From: an uncultured Bacilli bacterium
GTDB taxonomy: Bacteria > Bacillota_I > Bacilli_A > RF39 > UBA660
Direction of reading: 5' to 3'
Assembly: GCA_947598425.1 (NCBI GenBank)
Contig: CANQFH010000024.1
Coordinates: 1-13,478, forward strand
DNA: 13,478 bases
Positions 1-7,052 of the stretch are shown piece by piece. Position numbers and translations under genes: made by a program. Below the pieces are notes generated by a model that saw nothing but the letters and a program-made list of their open reading frames with translations, was not told where the DNA came from and did no database searches. The stretch's first letter is position 1. Each line of letters starts with the position of its first letter.

Positions 1-1253
1 ACTCCTAATCTTAAATTAGTTCTTTTTAAATAATATTTTAATTTATCTTTATCAAAAGGTTCATAATGTTCATCATTAACAATATCACTATTTTCTAAAG
101 TATTAACTATTTGCAAAATAAAATTACCACTACCATCAACTACATAATTAGTACTATCCCCATATTTACTAATAATGTCATCACTAGTAAAACTAGGATC
201 ACTATCACCATAAATTTTAGTTAATCCATCTACTATTTTTATATAAATTTGTCTTGCTACTACCTCTAATTCTCCTTCAATAAAAGTTAAATTATAATTT
301 TGATGTTCTCCATCTAAAACATTATCACCACTAATATTGATAATTGTTAAAGTATCTCTAGCAATTCTATAAGTGCCAACACCTGAAATATATTCATCAT
401 ATCCTCCAATTACTACATCATGACGATAATTATTACAAACTTCCATAATATTTAAAGATTCTTTATGAAGAACACTTAAATCATGATTACCAATAACTCC
501 AAAAGTTAAAATACTATCATCACTTGGATAATTTTCAATAAAATATTCCATTTGTTTATATACATTAGGTATACTTTGTTCACCAGCGGTATAAGTTCCA
601 TCAATAATATCGCCACCACATAAAATAACATGAATATTATTATTAATACAATAATTAAAAACTCTTTCAATTAAATCTAATCTTGCTAAATTATTGCCAA
701 AATGTAAATCTGATATAACTAAAAATTTTAGATTATTAACAGATTGTTTAGTTATTATATTACATTCTTTGTTAATAGTATTAAAGACCTCTAAACTATG
801 AGCTGTATTTATTTTTTCATATGTAATATACCCATCATAATAATACTTTCTTCCTATAGATACCCCTAGAGTCTTTAAATTTAATAATAAACCATATAAT
901 TGTTTAGAATTAATGTGCAGTATTTGACATATTTCTTTATTATTTAATCCTTGATTAATTAATTCTAATAGTAAAGGAATATTATTATTAATATCAAAAA
1001 CATTTTTATTAGCTATATTATATAATTCTAATCTTCTTTTTGTTAATAATCTTCTAAATTTAGGAATAAAAACTTTATAAAAATAATTAGATTTTTCTCT
1101 ATTCCAATTAGACACTACAGGATTAGCTAAATCAGGACCATATCTTTCATTTAATATATTTTGATCATCTATAGATAATTCTTTAATAACACTATTAATT
1201 TCTTGATAAGAAAAGTCACTAAAGTACTCATAAATCGTTCGTAATTTTTTCAT
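1..1253 (-). CDS. Metallophosphoesterase N-terminal half joined to MBG-like surface repeats (partial, runs off left edge)
   Basis: The frame opens with ATG at 1253, behind a GAGGA ribosome site, and stays open for 417 codons to the window edge, so the C-terminus is missing. Residues 1-90 are charged and helical; residues about 93-130 look like a helix-turn-helix (NKEICQILHINSKQLYGLL). Residues 178-280 carry calcineurin-like phosphoesterase motifs: D182-x-H184 (SDLHFG), G214-D-I-I-D218 and GNHD at 255-258. After about residue 285 the sequence changes character: GVGTYRIARDTLTI (291-304), NYNLTFIEGELEV (319-331) and KIYGDSDPSFT (346-356) match the pattern of MBG repeats found in secreted bacterial surface proteins. 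The later phosphoesterase ligands (a lone His, then GHxH) are not seen. There is no signal peptide, although MBG repeats are normally extracellular. The gene could be a true fusion, a decayed gene or an assembly chimera. Catalytic activity is doubtful from what is visible. Confidence 0.8.
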   Translation of the reverse strand, partial: MKKLRTIYEYFSDFSYQEINSVIKELSIDDQNILNERYGPDLANPVVSNWNREKSNYFYKVFIPKFRRLLTKRRLELYNIANKNVFDINNNIPLLLELINQGLNNKEICQILHINSKQLYGLLLNLKTLGVSIGRKYYYDGYITYEKINTAHSLEVFNTINKECNIITKQSVNNLKFLVISDLHFGNNLARLDLIERVFNYCINNNIHVILCGGDIIDGTYTAGEQSIPNVYKQMEYFIENYPSDDSILTFGVIGNHDLSVLHKESLNIMEVCNNYRHDVVIGGYDEYISGVGTYRIARDTLTIINISGDNVLDGEHQNYNLTFIEGELEVVARQIYIKIVDGLTKIYGDSDPSFTSDDIISKYGDSTNYVVDGSGNFILQIVNTLENSDIVNDEHYEPFDKDKLKYYLKRTNLRLG

Positions 1254-1273
1254 ATTTAAAATCCTCGCTAGCT

Positions 1274-1302
1274 ATAGTACCATATTTTATTTTTCTAGTC
1301 AA
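1274..1302 (-). promoter_or_regulatory. Promoter of the metallophosphoesterase/MBG gene
   Basis: On the minus strand a -35 box TTGACT (1297-1302) is followed after exactly 17 bases by TACTAT (1274-1279). The predicted start of transcription lies about 15 bases before the ribosome site, giving a very short leader. The -35 box begins 3 bases past the copA stop codon, so this gene can be expressed separately from the copper operon. Confidence 0.7.
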
Positions 1303-1305
1303 AAA

Positions 1306-3501
1306 CTATTCTTTCCATCTTTTTAATCTTAAGGCATTAAATACTACAGTTAAGCTACTTATAGTCATGGCAAGACTAGCTAACATTGGATTCATTACAA
1401 TATTAAACGGTTTCAAAATACCCATTGCAATTGGAATCATTAAAATGTTATAGAAAAAAGCCCAAAATAAGTTTTGTTTAATATTTCTAATAGTTTTTTT
1501 ACTAATATCTATTAAAGAAATAATTTTTTCTAAATTATCAGACATTAATATTACATCAGATGAATCAGTGGCAATATCCGAAGCACCATTAACGCTTACC
1601 CCAATATTAGAAGTAGCCAAAGATGGTGCATCATTGATACCATCACCAACCATCATTACATTAGATCCTTGTGCAATTAATTTTTTAATAACATCTACTT
1701 TATCTTTAGGCATAACTGAGGCAATAACATGATCTATTCCCACTAAATTAGCAATAATTAATGCTGTTTTTTCATTATCACCAGTTAACATGATAATTTT
1801 TTTGTTTAATTTCTTTAATTTAGATATTATGTTTTTAACATTATCTCTAACAATATCTTTAACTCCAATTAAACCAATAACCTTATTATCTTCTATGACA
1901 TAAACTATACTATTACCTAATTTTGTTAATTCTTGTTCATCTTTTAAATATTCATTAGCTATTTTTAATTTAGTAAATAATTTATTATTACCTACATATA
2001 TTTTTTTATTATTAATATTTCCTTCTATTCCAATACCAGGAATATTTTTTACTTTAGATACATCCATTAATTTTAAATGTTGTTCTTCAGCATATGTTAT
2101 AAATGCTGTTGCAATAGGATGATTAGAAGCACTTTCAATACTAGCTACTTTATTTATTAATTTATTATCTTTTTGATAATTATATATTTTAGATATTTTT
2201 AAATTACCATAAGTTAAAGTACCTGTTTTATCAAAAACGATTGTATCTACTTTGTGAGCATTTTCTAAAGTAGCGCTATTTTTTACTAAAATACCATTTT
2301 GAGCACACAAACCTTCGCTTACTACAATAGCAAGAGGTGTAGCTAAACCTAAAGCACAAGGACATGCCACTACTAAAATAGTTACAAAAGTAGTAATACT
2401 AGTACTAAAAGAATTACCCAATAATAAATAAACAATTAAAGTAATAAAAGCAATAATAATTATAGCAGGAACAAAATAGCTACTTACTTTATCGGCATAC
2501 CTTTGAATTGGAGCTTTAGTATTAGTGGCTTCCATTACTAAACGAACAATTTCGGATATAGTTGAATCTTTACCAATTTTTAAAGCTTGATATTCTATAT
2601 AACCATCTATATTCATACTACCCGCAATCACGTTTTGATTAATACCTTTTTTAACAGGTAATGATTCTCCAGTAATAAAAGCCTCATCTAAATGACTTTC
2701 TCCTTTAATAATTATGCCATCTACTGCAACTTTCATCCCCGGCTTACAGATTAAAATATCATCTTTTTTTATTTCATCTATTGATACTTCTAATTCTTGA
2801 TTATCTTTTTTAATAAGGGCTTTATTTGGAGTAATTTGAACTAATTCTTTTAAAGCTTCTTTTGTTTTTTCTTTACTCTTACCATCAATAAAACGCCCTA
2901 GTTTAATAAAATATATTACAATCGCACATGATTCATAATATAAATTTTGAACATACATCTCTTTATTTAAAATGATCATAATAGTACTAAAAATACTATA
3001 AATAAAACTAGCAAATACCCCAATGGTTACTAAAGTATCCATATTAGGAGTTCTATGAATAATATTTTTAATACCACTAATAAAGATATCCCTACCATAT
3101 ATTAAAAAAGGTATAACTAATAGTAGTAAAGCTCCAGCATAGTTTAAAGGATATTTATGCATATTTAAAAAAGGAATACTAGGAAGTCCAATCATATGGG
3201 CCATAGCAATATATAATATAACTAAGGCTAAAATACTATATATAATTAAATGTAATTTCCCATTATCTTGTTTCTGATCTTGTTGCTCATTATAAATCCC
3301 TAAACTTTTAAAACCAGCTTCTTTTATAAATCTTTCTAAATCTATAATTGATATTTTATCTTCATATTCAATTAAAGCTTGAGCTAAAACTAAATTTACA
3401 CTAGCGTTAATTATACCATCTTGTTTATTTAAATACTTTTCTAATCCTGAAGAACAAGCGGCACAAGTCATACCTTCTATAGATAAAATAATCTTTTTCA
3501 T
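1306..3501 (-). CDS. copA: Copper-exporting P1B-type ATPase CopA
   Basis: This is a 731-residue membrane pump that uses ATP to export Cu(I). One N-terminal heavy-metal domain carries GMTCAAC (C13, C16). The P-type ATPase core is complete: actuator loop TGES (277-280), transmembrane metal site CPC (380-382), phosphorylation motif DKTGT (D424), the P1B-type SNHP (H461-P462) and hinge GDGIND (619-624). The last two helices carry YN (684-685) and MTISS (712-716) followed by VVFNALRL, the residues that separate Cu(I) pumps from Zn/Cd pumps. Eight membrane helices are expected, and the length is typical for a form with a single metal domain. The start codon directly abuts the copZ stop, and GAGG within the end of copZ serves as ribosome site, so translation is probably coupled. 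The stop codon is TAG. Confidence 0.96.
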   Translation of the reverse strand: MKKIILSIEGMTCAACSSGLEKYLNKQDGIINASVNLVLAQALIEYEDKISIIDLERFIKEAGFKSLGIYNEQQDQKQDNGKLHLIIYSILALVILYIAMAHMIGLPSIPFLNMHKYPLNYAGALLLLVIPFLIYGRDIFISGIKNIIHRTPNMDTLVTIGVFASFIYSIFSTIMIILNKEMYVQNLYYESCAIVIYFIKLGRFIDGKSKEKTKEALKELVQITPNKALIKKDNQELEVSIDEIKKDDILICKPGMKVAVDGIIIKGESHLDEAFITGESLPVKKGINQNVIAGSMNIDGYIEYQALKIGKDSTISEIVRLVMEATNTKAPIQRYADKVSSYFVPAIIIIAFITLIVYLLLGNSFSTSITTFVTILVVACPCALGLATPLAIVVSEGLCAQNGILVKNSATLENAHKVDTIVFDKTGTLTYGNLKISKIYNYQKDNKLINKVASIESASNHPIATAFITYAEEQHLKLMDVSKVKNIPGIGIEGNINNKKIYVGNNKLFTKLKIANEYLKDEQELTKLGNSIVYVIEDNKVIGLIGVKDIVRDNVKNIISKLKKLNKKIIMLTGDNEKTALIIANLVGIDHVIASVMPKDKVDVIKKLIAQGSNVMMVGDGINDAPSLATSNIGVSVNGASDIATDSSDVILMSDNLEKIISLIDISKKTIRNIKQNLFWAFFYNILMIPIAMGILKPFNIVMNPMLASLAMTISSLTVVFNALRLKRWKE

Positions 3502-3714
3502 TTAATTATCCTCTATAACTTCATAACCAAGGTTTAAAATAGCTTTTTTAATAATATTTTCGTCTACTGGAGTATCTAAAATGACATTAACAGTCTTTTT
3601 TTCATGACTAGCATTTACTTCTTTTACTCCATTTATATCTTGTAAAACATTTTTAATTCTATTTTCACAACCAGTACAAGCCATACCAGCTACTTTTAAA
3701 TTAATTTCTTTCAT
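3502..3714 (-). CDS. copZ: Copper chaperone CopZ (heavy-metal-associated domain)
   Basis: This is a 70-residue single-domain cytoplasmic protein of the heavy-metal-associated fold. Its metal loop GMACTGC (C13, C16) sits near the N-terminus, as in CopZ/Atx1 chaperones, which bind Cu(I) and pass it to the N-terminal domain of CopA. The C-terminus, GYEVIEDN, is the usual end of this fold. A strong AGGAGGG ribosome site lies 7 bases before the ATG, inside the end of the preceding PP-loop gene, which it overlaps by 14 bases. It ends with TAA immediately before the copA ATG. The copZ-copA order supports the copper assignment. Silver or another soft metal is a less likely substrate. Confidence 0.93.
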   Translation of the reverse strand: MKEINLKVAGMACTGCENRIKNVLQDINGVKEVNASHEKKTVNVILDTPVDENIIKKAILNLGYEVIEDN

Positions 3715-4552
3715 CTTTATTCCCTCCTTCTATATTATAATCCTCTAAAAAGCTTTTATAAATACCATCTTTTTTAAATCCTAATACACAATTCAAATTT
3801 ATATTATCTAAAGCTTTAAATATATTATAATCAATATCTTTATTTATTTTTCTAAGTTCTTTAATAAGCTTCTTCATCTGTGCTCTTTTACTTGAACCAT
3901 CATCTAGAGCACAATTTTCAGTAAAACGACAAGCACAATTAATAAAATTAAGGCCATTATTATTTTTCCACGCTATTATTGCATCTTCTTTCACTAAATA
4001 AAGTGGTCTAATTAATTCTAATCCCTCAAAATTATCACTATGTAACTTTGGTAACATCGTTTTGACTTCAGAGCCATAAAAAATAGATAATAAGGTAGTT
4101 TCAATAACATCATCAAAATGATGGCCCAAAGCGATTTTATTACAGCCTAATTCTTGAGCTTTACTATATAAATGCCCTCTTCTCATTCTTGCACATAAAT
4201 AACATGAACTTTTAGAATCAATACTTGCTACTATATTAAAAATATCCGTATCAAACATTTCTATAGGAATATTCAATAATTTAGCATTTTCTAAAATTAA
4301 ATTTTTATTATAATCTGCATATCCCGGATTCATTACCACATAATGAGCGTTAAAATTAACTTTCCCATGTCTTTGTAATTCTTGAATACATTTAGCTAAT
4401 AAAAAAGAATCCTTACCACCACTTATACATACCATCACATTATCATTTTCATTAATTAATTCATAATCTTGTGCTGCTTTAACAACTCTACTCCATATCT
4501 CTTTACGATATTTTTTAATAATACTTCTTTCTATTTCTTTATATCTCTCCAT
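3701..4552 (-). CDS. TtcA-like PP-loop ATPase, probable tRNA thiolation enzyme
   Basis: This 283-residue protein belongs to the TtcA/TtuA group of N-type ATP pyrophosphatases. The PP-loop SGGKDS is at 44-49, CYLC at 117-120 (C117, C120) and GHHFDD at 143-148. A third cysteine cluster, NCACRF, follows at 205-210 (C206, C208). In TtcA a CxxC pair plus one later cysteine hold a [4Fe-4S] cluster and sulfur is placed on cytidine 32 of tRNA. That substrate is inferred here, because distant Gram-positive members are poorly characterised. An AAAGGAG ribosome site precedes the ATG. The gene lies 24 bases after the preceding gene and overlaps copZ by 14 bases, so it belongs to the copper transcript. 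The link is suggestive, because Cu(I) attacks exposed iron-sulfur clusters and enzymes that use them are copper targets. Confidence 0.85.
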   Translation of the reverse strand: MERYKEIERSIIKKYRKEIWSRVVKAAQDYELINENDNVMVCISGGKDSFLLAKCIQELQRHGKVNFNAHYVVMNPGYADYNKNLILENAKLLNIPIEMFDTDIFNIVASIDSKSSCYLCARMRRGHLYSKAQELGCNKIALGHHFDDVIETTLLSIFYGSEVKTMLPKLHSDNFEGLELIRPLYLVKEDAIIAWKNNNGLNFINCACRFTENCALDDGSSKRAQMKKLIKELRKINKDIDYNIFKALDNINLNCVLGFKKDGIYKSFLEDYNIEGGNKDERN

Positions 4553-4576
4553 GATGTACTCCTTTATTGTTATTAT

Positions 4577-5053
4577 TTATGCATCTATTGCTGCTTTTAA
4601 ATATTCAATATTAAATCTTTCTAAATCTTTAATATTAATAGTGGCATTTTGCAAAGCTTCTTTTATATTTCTTTCTTCTTTACTTGAAACATCGATAACT
4701 TTGATATATTCACTTTTAATACAAGGCAAATAGTAAATAAAACTGTCATCTTTATATATTTCTTCTAGGGCATCATCACAGGCAAATTCTTTAATATCTT
4801 TACTACTATCAACAATAATATATTTTTCAGTATATTCATACTTAGTATTATCATAAATAGTTTTATTAAAAATTTTCACAACTATTCCCGTTTCATATCC
4901 AACTTTATAATTTTGAAAACTAGACATTTTATGAACTTTAGTTATAGAATAAGTTAAAGAATGCCACTCGATACTGCCACCATCTTTTAATTTATTAGGA
5001 ATTGGAATTAATAATATTAACAAAATAATCACGATTAAAAATATCTTTTTCAT
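4577..5053 (-). CDS. Membrane-anchored extracytoplasmic protein of unknown function
   Basis: I do not recognise a characterised family. The ATG at 5053 (MKKIFLIVII) is chosen over ATGs at 5080 and 5071 because an AAAGGAACAGGA ribosome region precedes it and the predicted transcript starts near 5074. The 158-residue product has an N-terminal hydrophobic segment (residues 4-17, rich in I and L) ending in IPIPNKLKDGG. This suits a signal anchor or an uncleaved signal peptide. The rest is soluble, with many beta-prone stretches (EWHSLTYSITKVHK, YEYTEKYIIVD). Two cysteines (in EFACDD and LPCIK) could form a disulfide. Short proteins with a KDGG-plus-aromatic start occur in clostridia without known function; that comparison is from memory. 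It is the first gene of the copper transcript, so a metal-related or envelope role is possible but unproven. Confidence 0.8.
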   Translation of the reverse strand: MKKIFLIVIILLILLIPIPNKLKDGGSIEWHSLTYSITKVHKMSSFQNYKVGYETGIVVKIFNKTIYDNTKYEYTEKYIIVDSSKDIKEFACDDALEEIYKDDSFIYYLPCIKSEYIKVIDVSSKEERNIKEALQNATINIKDLERFNIEYLKAAIDA

Positions 5054-5070
5054 AATTCCTGTTCCTTTCA

Positions 5071-5087
5071 TTACAAACATATTGTAA
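5071..5087. promoter_or_regulatory. Inverted repeat over the -10 box of the copper operon promoter
   Basis: Arms TTACAA (5071-5076) and TTGTAA (5082-5087) form a perfect 6-base inverted repeat with a 5-base centre that covers the -10 box and the likely start of transcription. The arms contain TACA/TGTA, the half-site of the CopY 'cop box', but the spacing is 7 instead of 2. CopY recognition is therefore not supported; another repressor is possible. Confidence 0.35.
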
Positions 5088-5109
5088 CATACTATTGTTT
5101 GATTATCAA
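5081..5109 (-). promoter_or_regulatory. Promoter of the copper operon
   Basis: On the minus strand TTGATA (5104-5109) is separated by 17 bases from TACAAT (5081-5086), which is preceded by TG to form an extended -10. It is the only good promoter between the ABC permease stop and the copA end, so it probably drives the anchored protein, the TtcA-like gene, copZ and copA. Confidence 0.65.
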
Positions 5110-5113
5110 TAGT
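5091..5113. promoter_or_regulatory. Inverted repeat over the -35 box of the copper operon promoter
   Basis: Arms ACTATTG (5091-5097) and CAATAGT (5107-5113) are a perfect 7-base inverted repeat with a 9-base centre spanning the -35 box. No T-run follows on the minus strand, so this is not a terminator for the upstream ABC permease. It is an operator candidate. Confidence 0.35.
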
Positions 5114-5130
5114 GAATTATGGTAAAAATT

Positions 5131-5763
5131 TTAAAATTCTTTTTTCATAAATATTCTTTGAGATATTTTATAGGATATATAAACCATAGCAAGCGCCATA
5201 GCGATAATAATTATGATAAGGTAATCTTCGATAATAGTTATCAACTTAGCTAAATTAGTAAAATCTATAAATTGAAAGGCCAAACTTCCCAAAATAGCTA
5301 GAACTAAAACTACTATAAACATTACAATACGAGCTTTTTCAACACCCCATTTATAGATAATTGGATACGTAATTGTTAAAACTAATAAAGTACCAAAAAT
5401 AGTTCCTAACATATAAATAAGTATTTCTACATAATTAATGTTTTTAGAATTAACATAAGATATAATAAATGATAAAATAATTGTTAATAAAGAAAATACC
5501 AGAATCATTAAAATCGTCGCAATATATTTAGCTTTAACACTATTTTTTCTACCATTAGGTAAGGATATCGAATATGCATCCCATTTATTAAAATTATCAT
5601 AACTAAATGTAGAGATCATTATCATCACACTCATAAATGGTATAATAAATGATATATCCATATCACCAAATAAGCTCAATAAAGCATAGATAATAATTAA
5701 TAATCCCATAATTTTAAAATTACCTTTAATTATAGCTAAATCTTTTTTGATAAATCCAATCAT
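5131..5763 (-). CDS. ABC-2 type permease (ABC2_membrane_5-like)
   Basis: This 210-residue integral membrane protein has about six hydrophobic helices (near 17-32, 37-53, 80-104, 112-135, 143-163 and 180-199). Between the second and third helices, NKWDAYSISLPNGRKNSVKAKY matches the family hallmark, a conserved 'W-x-AY-x-x-SLP-x-x-R' loop before the K-Y entry to the next helix. Its start overlaps the stop of the ATPase gene by one base (TAATG), with GGGGG upstream, so the two are translationally coupled and should form one transporter. Members beside YtrA-type regulators are often linked to peptide or cell-wall-antibiotic stress. The substrate cannot be read from the sequence. Confidence 0.88.
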   Translation of the reverse strand: MIGFIKKDLAIIKGNFKIMGLLIIIYALLSLFGDMDISFIIPFMSVMIMISTFSYDNFNKWDAYSISLPNGRKNSVKAKYIATILMILVFSLLTIILSFIISYVNSKNINYVEILIYMLGTIFGTLLVLTITYPIIYKWGVEKARIVMFIVVLVLAILGSLAFQFIDFTNLAKLITIIEDYLIIIIIAMALAMVYISYKISQRIFMKKEF

Positions 5764-6614
5764 TATTTTTCCCCCTTAATCATTAAAACCATTAAATCAT
5801 CTAATGTAATCTTATCAATCGTAGTTATATCATATTTGGCTTTAAAACTTTTTTTATTTTCTATTAAAACTTCATATTCATATTTAGATTTTTTATATCT
5901 AAGATAATCTTTTTTCTCTATTTTATTAAAATCTGCAGTATTACACTTCACAATCCCATAATTATCTAATAATTCATTGGTAGTTTTAGATAGTAATATT
6001 TCGCCATCATTAATAAATGTTATATAATCAGCAATATGTTCTAAATCAGTAGTAATATGACTTGAAAGTAAGATAGAACAATCATTAAGAATACTTTGGA
6101 AAATATCAATAACTTCAGCACGCGCTATGGGATCTAACCCTGATGTTGGTTCATCTAATATTAAAAGTTTAGGATGATGAGCTAATGCCGTTGCTATTTC
6201 TAATTTTTTATGCATTCCTTTTGAAAAAGTTTTAATTGGTTTGTTAGCAAGTAGTGAAAACTTTTTTAAATAATCTTGAAACATTTTTTCATCCCAATTT
6301 TTATAAATTCCTTTCATTGCGTTATTGATATCATTTGGTGTAAGCACTTCCGGAAAAAACATATCATCTAAAACTACTCCAATGTCTTCTTTAATCTTAG
6401 CGTCATCTTGATCGATATTTAAACCAAATACTTTAACAAAACCCTTATCAGGTTTAATAATATTAAGTATAGCTTTTATTGTTGTTGTTTTTCCAGCACC
6501 ATTTTCTCCAATAAAACCCATAATCATTCCTTTAGGTAAATTAAATGATACATTTTTTAATTCAAAATTATCATATTTTTTACATAAGTTTTTTACTTCT
6601 AAAATATTCTCCAT
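5763..6614 (-). CDS. ABC transporter ATP-binding protein (YtrB/BcrA-like)
   Basis: This 283-residue nucleotide-binding subunit powers the adjacent permease at the inner face of the membrane. Walker A is GENGAGKT (36-43), Walker B is LLILDEP (D154, E155) and the switch histidine is H186 (LLSSH). The signature is FSKGM (130-134) instead of LSGGQ, which is common in the BcrA/YtrB type. A C-terminal tail of about 70 residues follows the core domain. I place the start at 6614 (MENILEV) because AGGAGG lies 9 bases upstream, inside a longer possible reading from 6632. With this start the gene begins one base after the gntR stop, as expected for a GntR-ATPase-permease operon. Confidence 0.93.
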   Translation of the reverse strand: MENILEVKNLCKKYDNFELKNVSFNLPKGMIMGFIGENGAGKTTTIKAILNIIKPDKGFVKVFGLNIDQDDAKIKEDIGVVLDDMFFPEVLTPNDINNAMKGIYKNWDEKMFQDYLKKFSLLANKPIKTFSKGMHKKLEIATALAHHPKLLILDEPTSGLDPIARAEVIDIFQSILNDCSILLSSHITTDLEHIADYITFINDGEILLSKTTNELLDNYGIVKCNTADFNKIEKKDYLRYKKSKYEYEVLIENKKSFKAKYDITTIDKITLDDLMVLMIKGEK

Positions 6615-6615
6615 G

Positions 6616-6993
6616 TTATTTATCCTCCTCATACAAAATATCTAACATTTCATTAATTATTTTTCTAGAAATATTATTATTTTTAGCAATATTAACTACT
6701 TTATCTAATAAATTTTCCATTTTAGATAATTGTTCTTCATGGGCTAAATCTTTATTTATCTTAGCAACATAAAAGCCTTTTGAAGGAATAGTTTTCACAT
6801 ATCCCTCTTTAACTAATTCTTCATAAGCATTTTTCGTAGTAATAACACTGCATCTTAAATCTCTAGCAAGAGTTCTTATGGAAGGTAATAATTCATTTTC
6901 TTTTAACTCATTAGATATTATTTTATTCTTTATTTGTTCTTTTATTTGCTCATATATGGGAATACCACTAGAGTTACTAATAATAATTTCCAT
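6616..6993 (-). CDS. GntR-family transcriptional regulator, YtrA type
   Basis: This 125-residue regulator has an N-terminal winged helix, starting IPIYEQIKEQIKNKI (11-25) and continuing through LPSIRTLARDL (36-46) and the recognition region SVITTKNAYEELVKEGY (49-65). A short helical tail of about 45 residues follows. This short effector region is typical of the YtrA subfamily, which dimerises and usually represses its own operon with an ABC transporter. The start has a good AGAGGTGA site. It is the first gene of a unit with the ATPase (one base apart) and the permease. A perfect palindrome over its promoter is the likely binding site. The inducing signal is unknown; relatives respond to cell-envelope antibiotics or peptides. 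Confidence 0.92.
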   Translation of the reverse strand: MEIIISNSSGIPIYEQIKEQIKNKIISNELKENELLPSIRTLARDLRCSVITTKNAYEELVKEGYVKTIPSKGFYVAKINKDLAHEEQLSKMENLLDKVVNIAKNNNISRKIINEMLDILYEEDK

Positions 6994-7006
6994 AGTTCAC
7001 CTCTTT

Positions 7007-7027
7007 TGTATATAACTATTATATACA
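7007..7027. promoter_or_regulatory. Palindromic operator for the YtrA-type regulator
   Basis: Arms TGTATATAA and TTATATACA flank a 3-base centre, a perfect 9+3+9 palindrome that covers the -10 box and the start of transcription. A further copy of the half-site TATATACA (plus strand, 7031-7038) lies 11 bases from the matching half-site at 7020-7027, about one helical turn away, inside the -35/-10 spacer. Position and symmetry fit autorepression by the adjacent GntR protein. Confidence 0.8.
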
Positions 7028-7046
7028 GCATATATACAGATGTCAA
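7018..7046 (-). promoter_or_regulatory. Consensus promoter of the gntR-ABC operon
   Basis: On the minus strand TTGACA (7041-7046), 17 bases, then TATAAT (7018-7023): both hexamers and the spacer are perfect sigma-A consensus. The leader to the gntR ATG is about 20 bases. A promoter this strong next to a repressor gene implies tight control. Confidence 0.9.
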
Positions 7047-7052
7047 TGAAAA

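Noticed and set aside
4551..4733. Plus-strand open frame of 60 codons
   Set aside because: It lies opposite the 3' end of the anchored-protein gene and the start of the TtcA-like gene, has a hydrophobic, low-complexity product typical of reverse-strand shadows, and no ribosome site.
5071..5087. CopY cop box at the copper promoter
   Set aside because: The half-sites TACA and TGTA are present but 7 bases apart instead of 2, and no copY gene is in the window.
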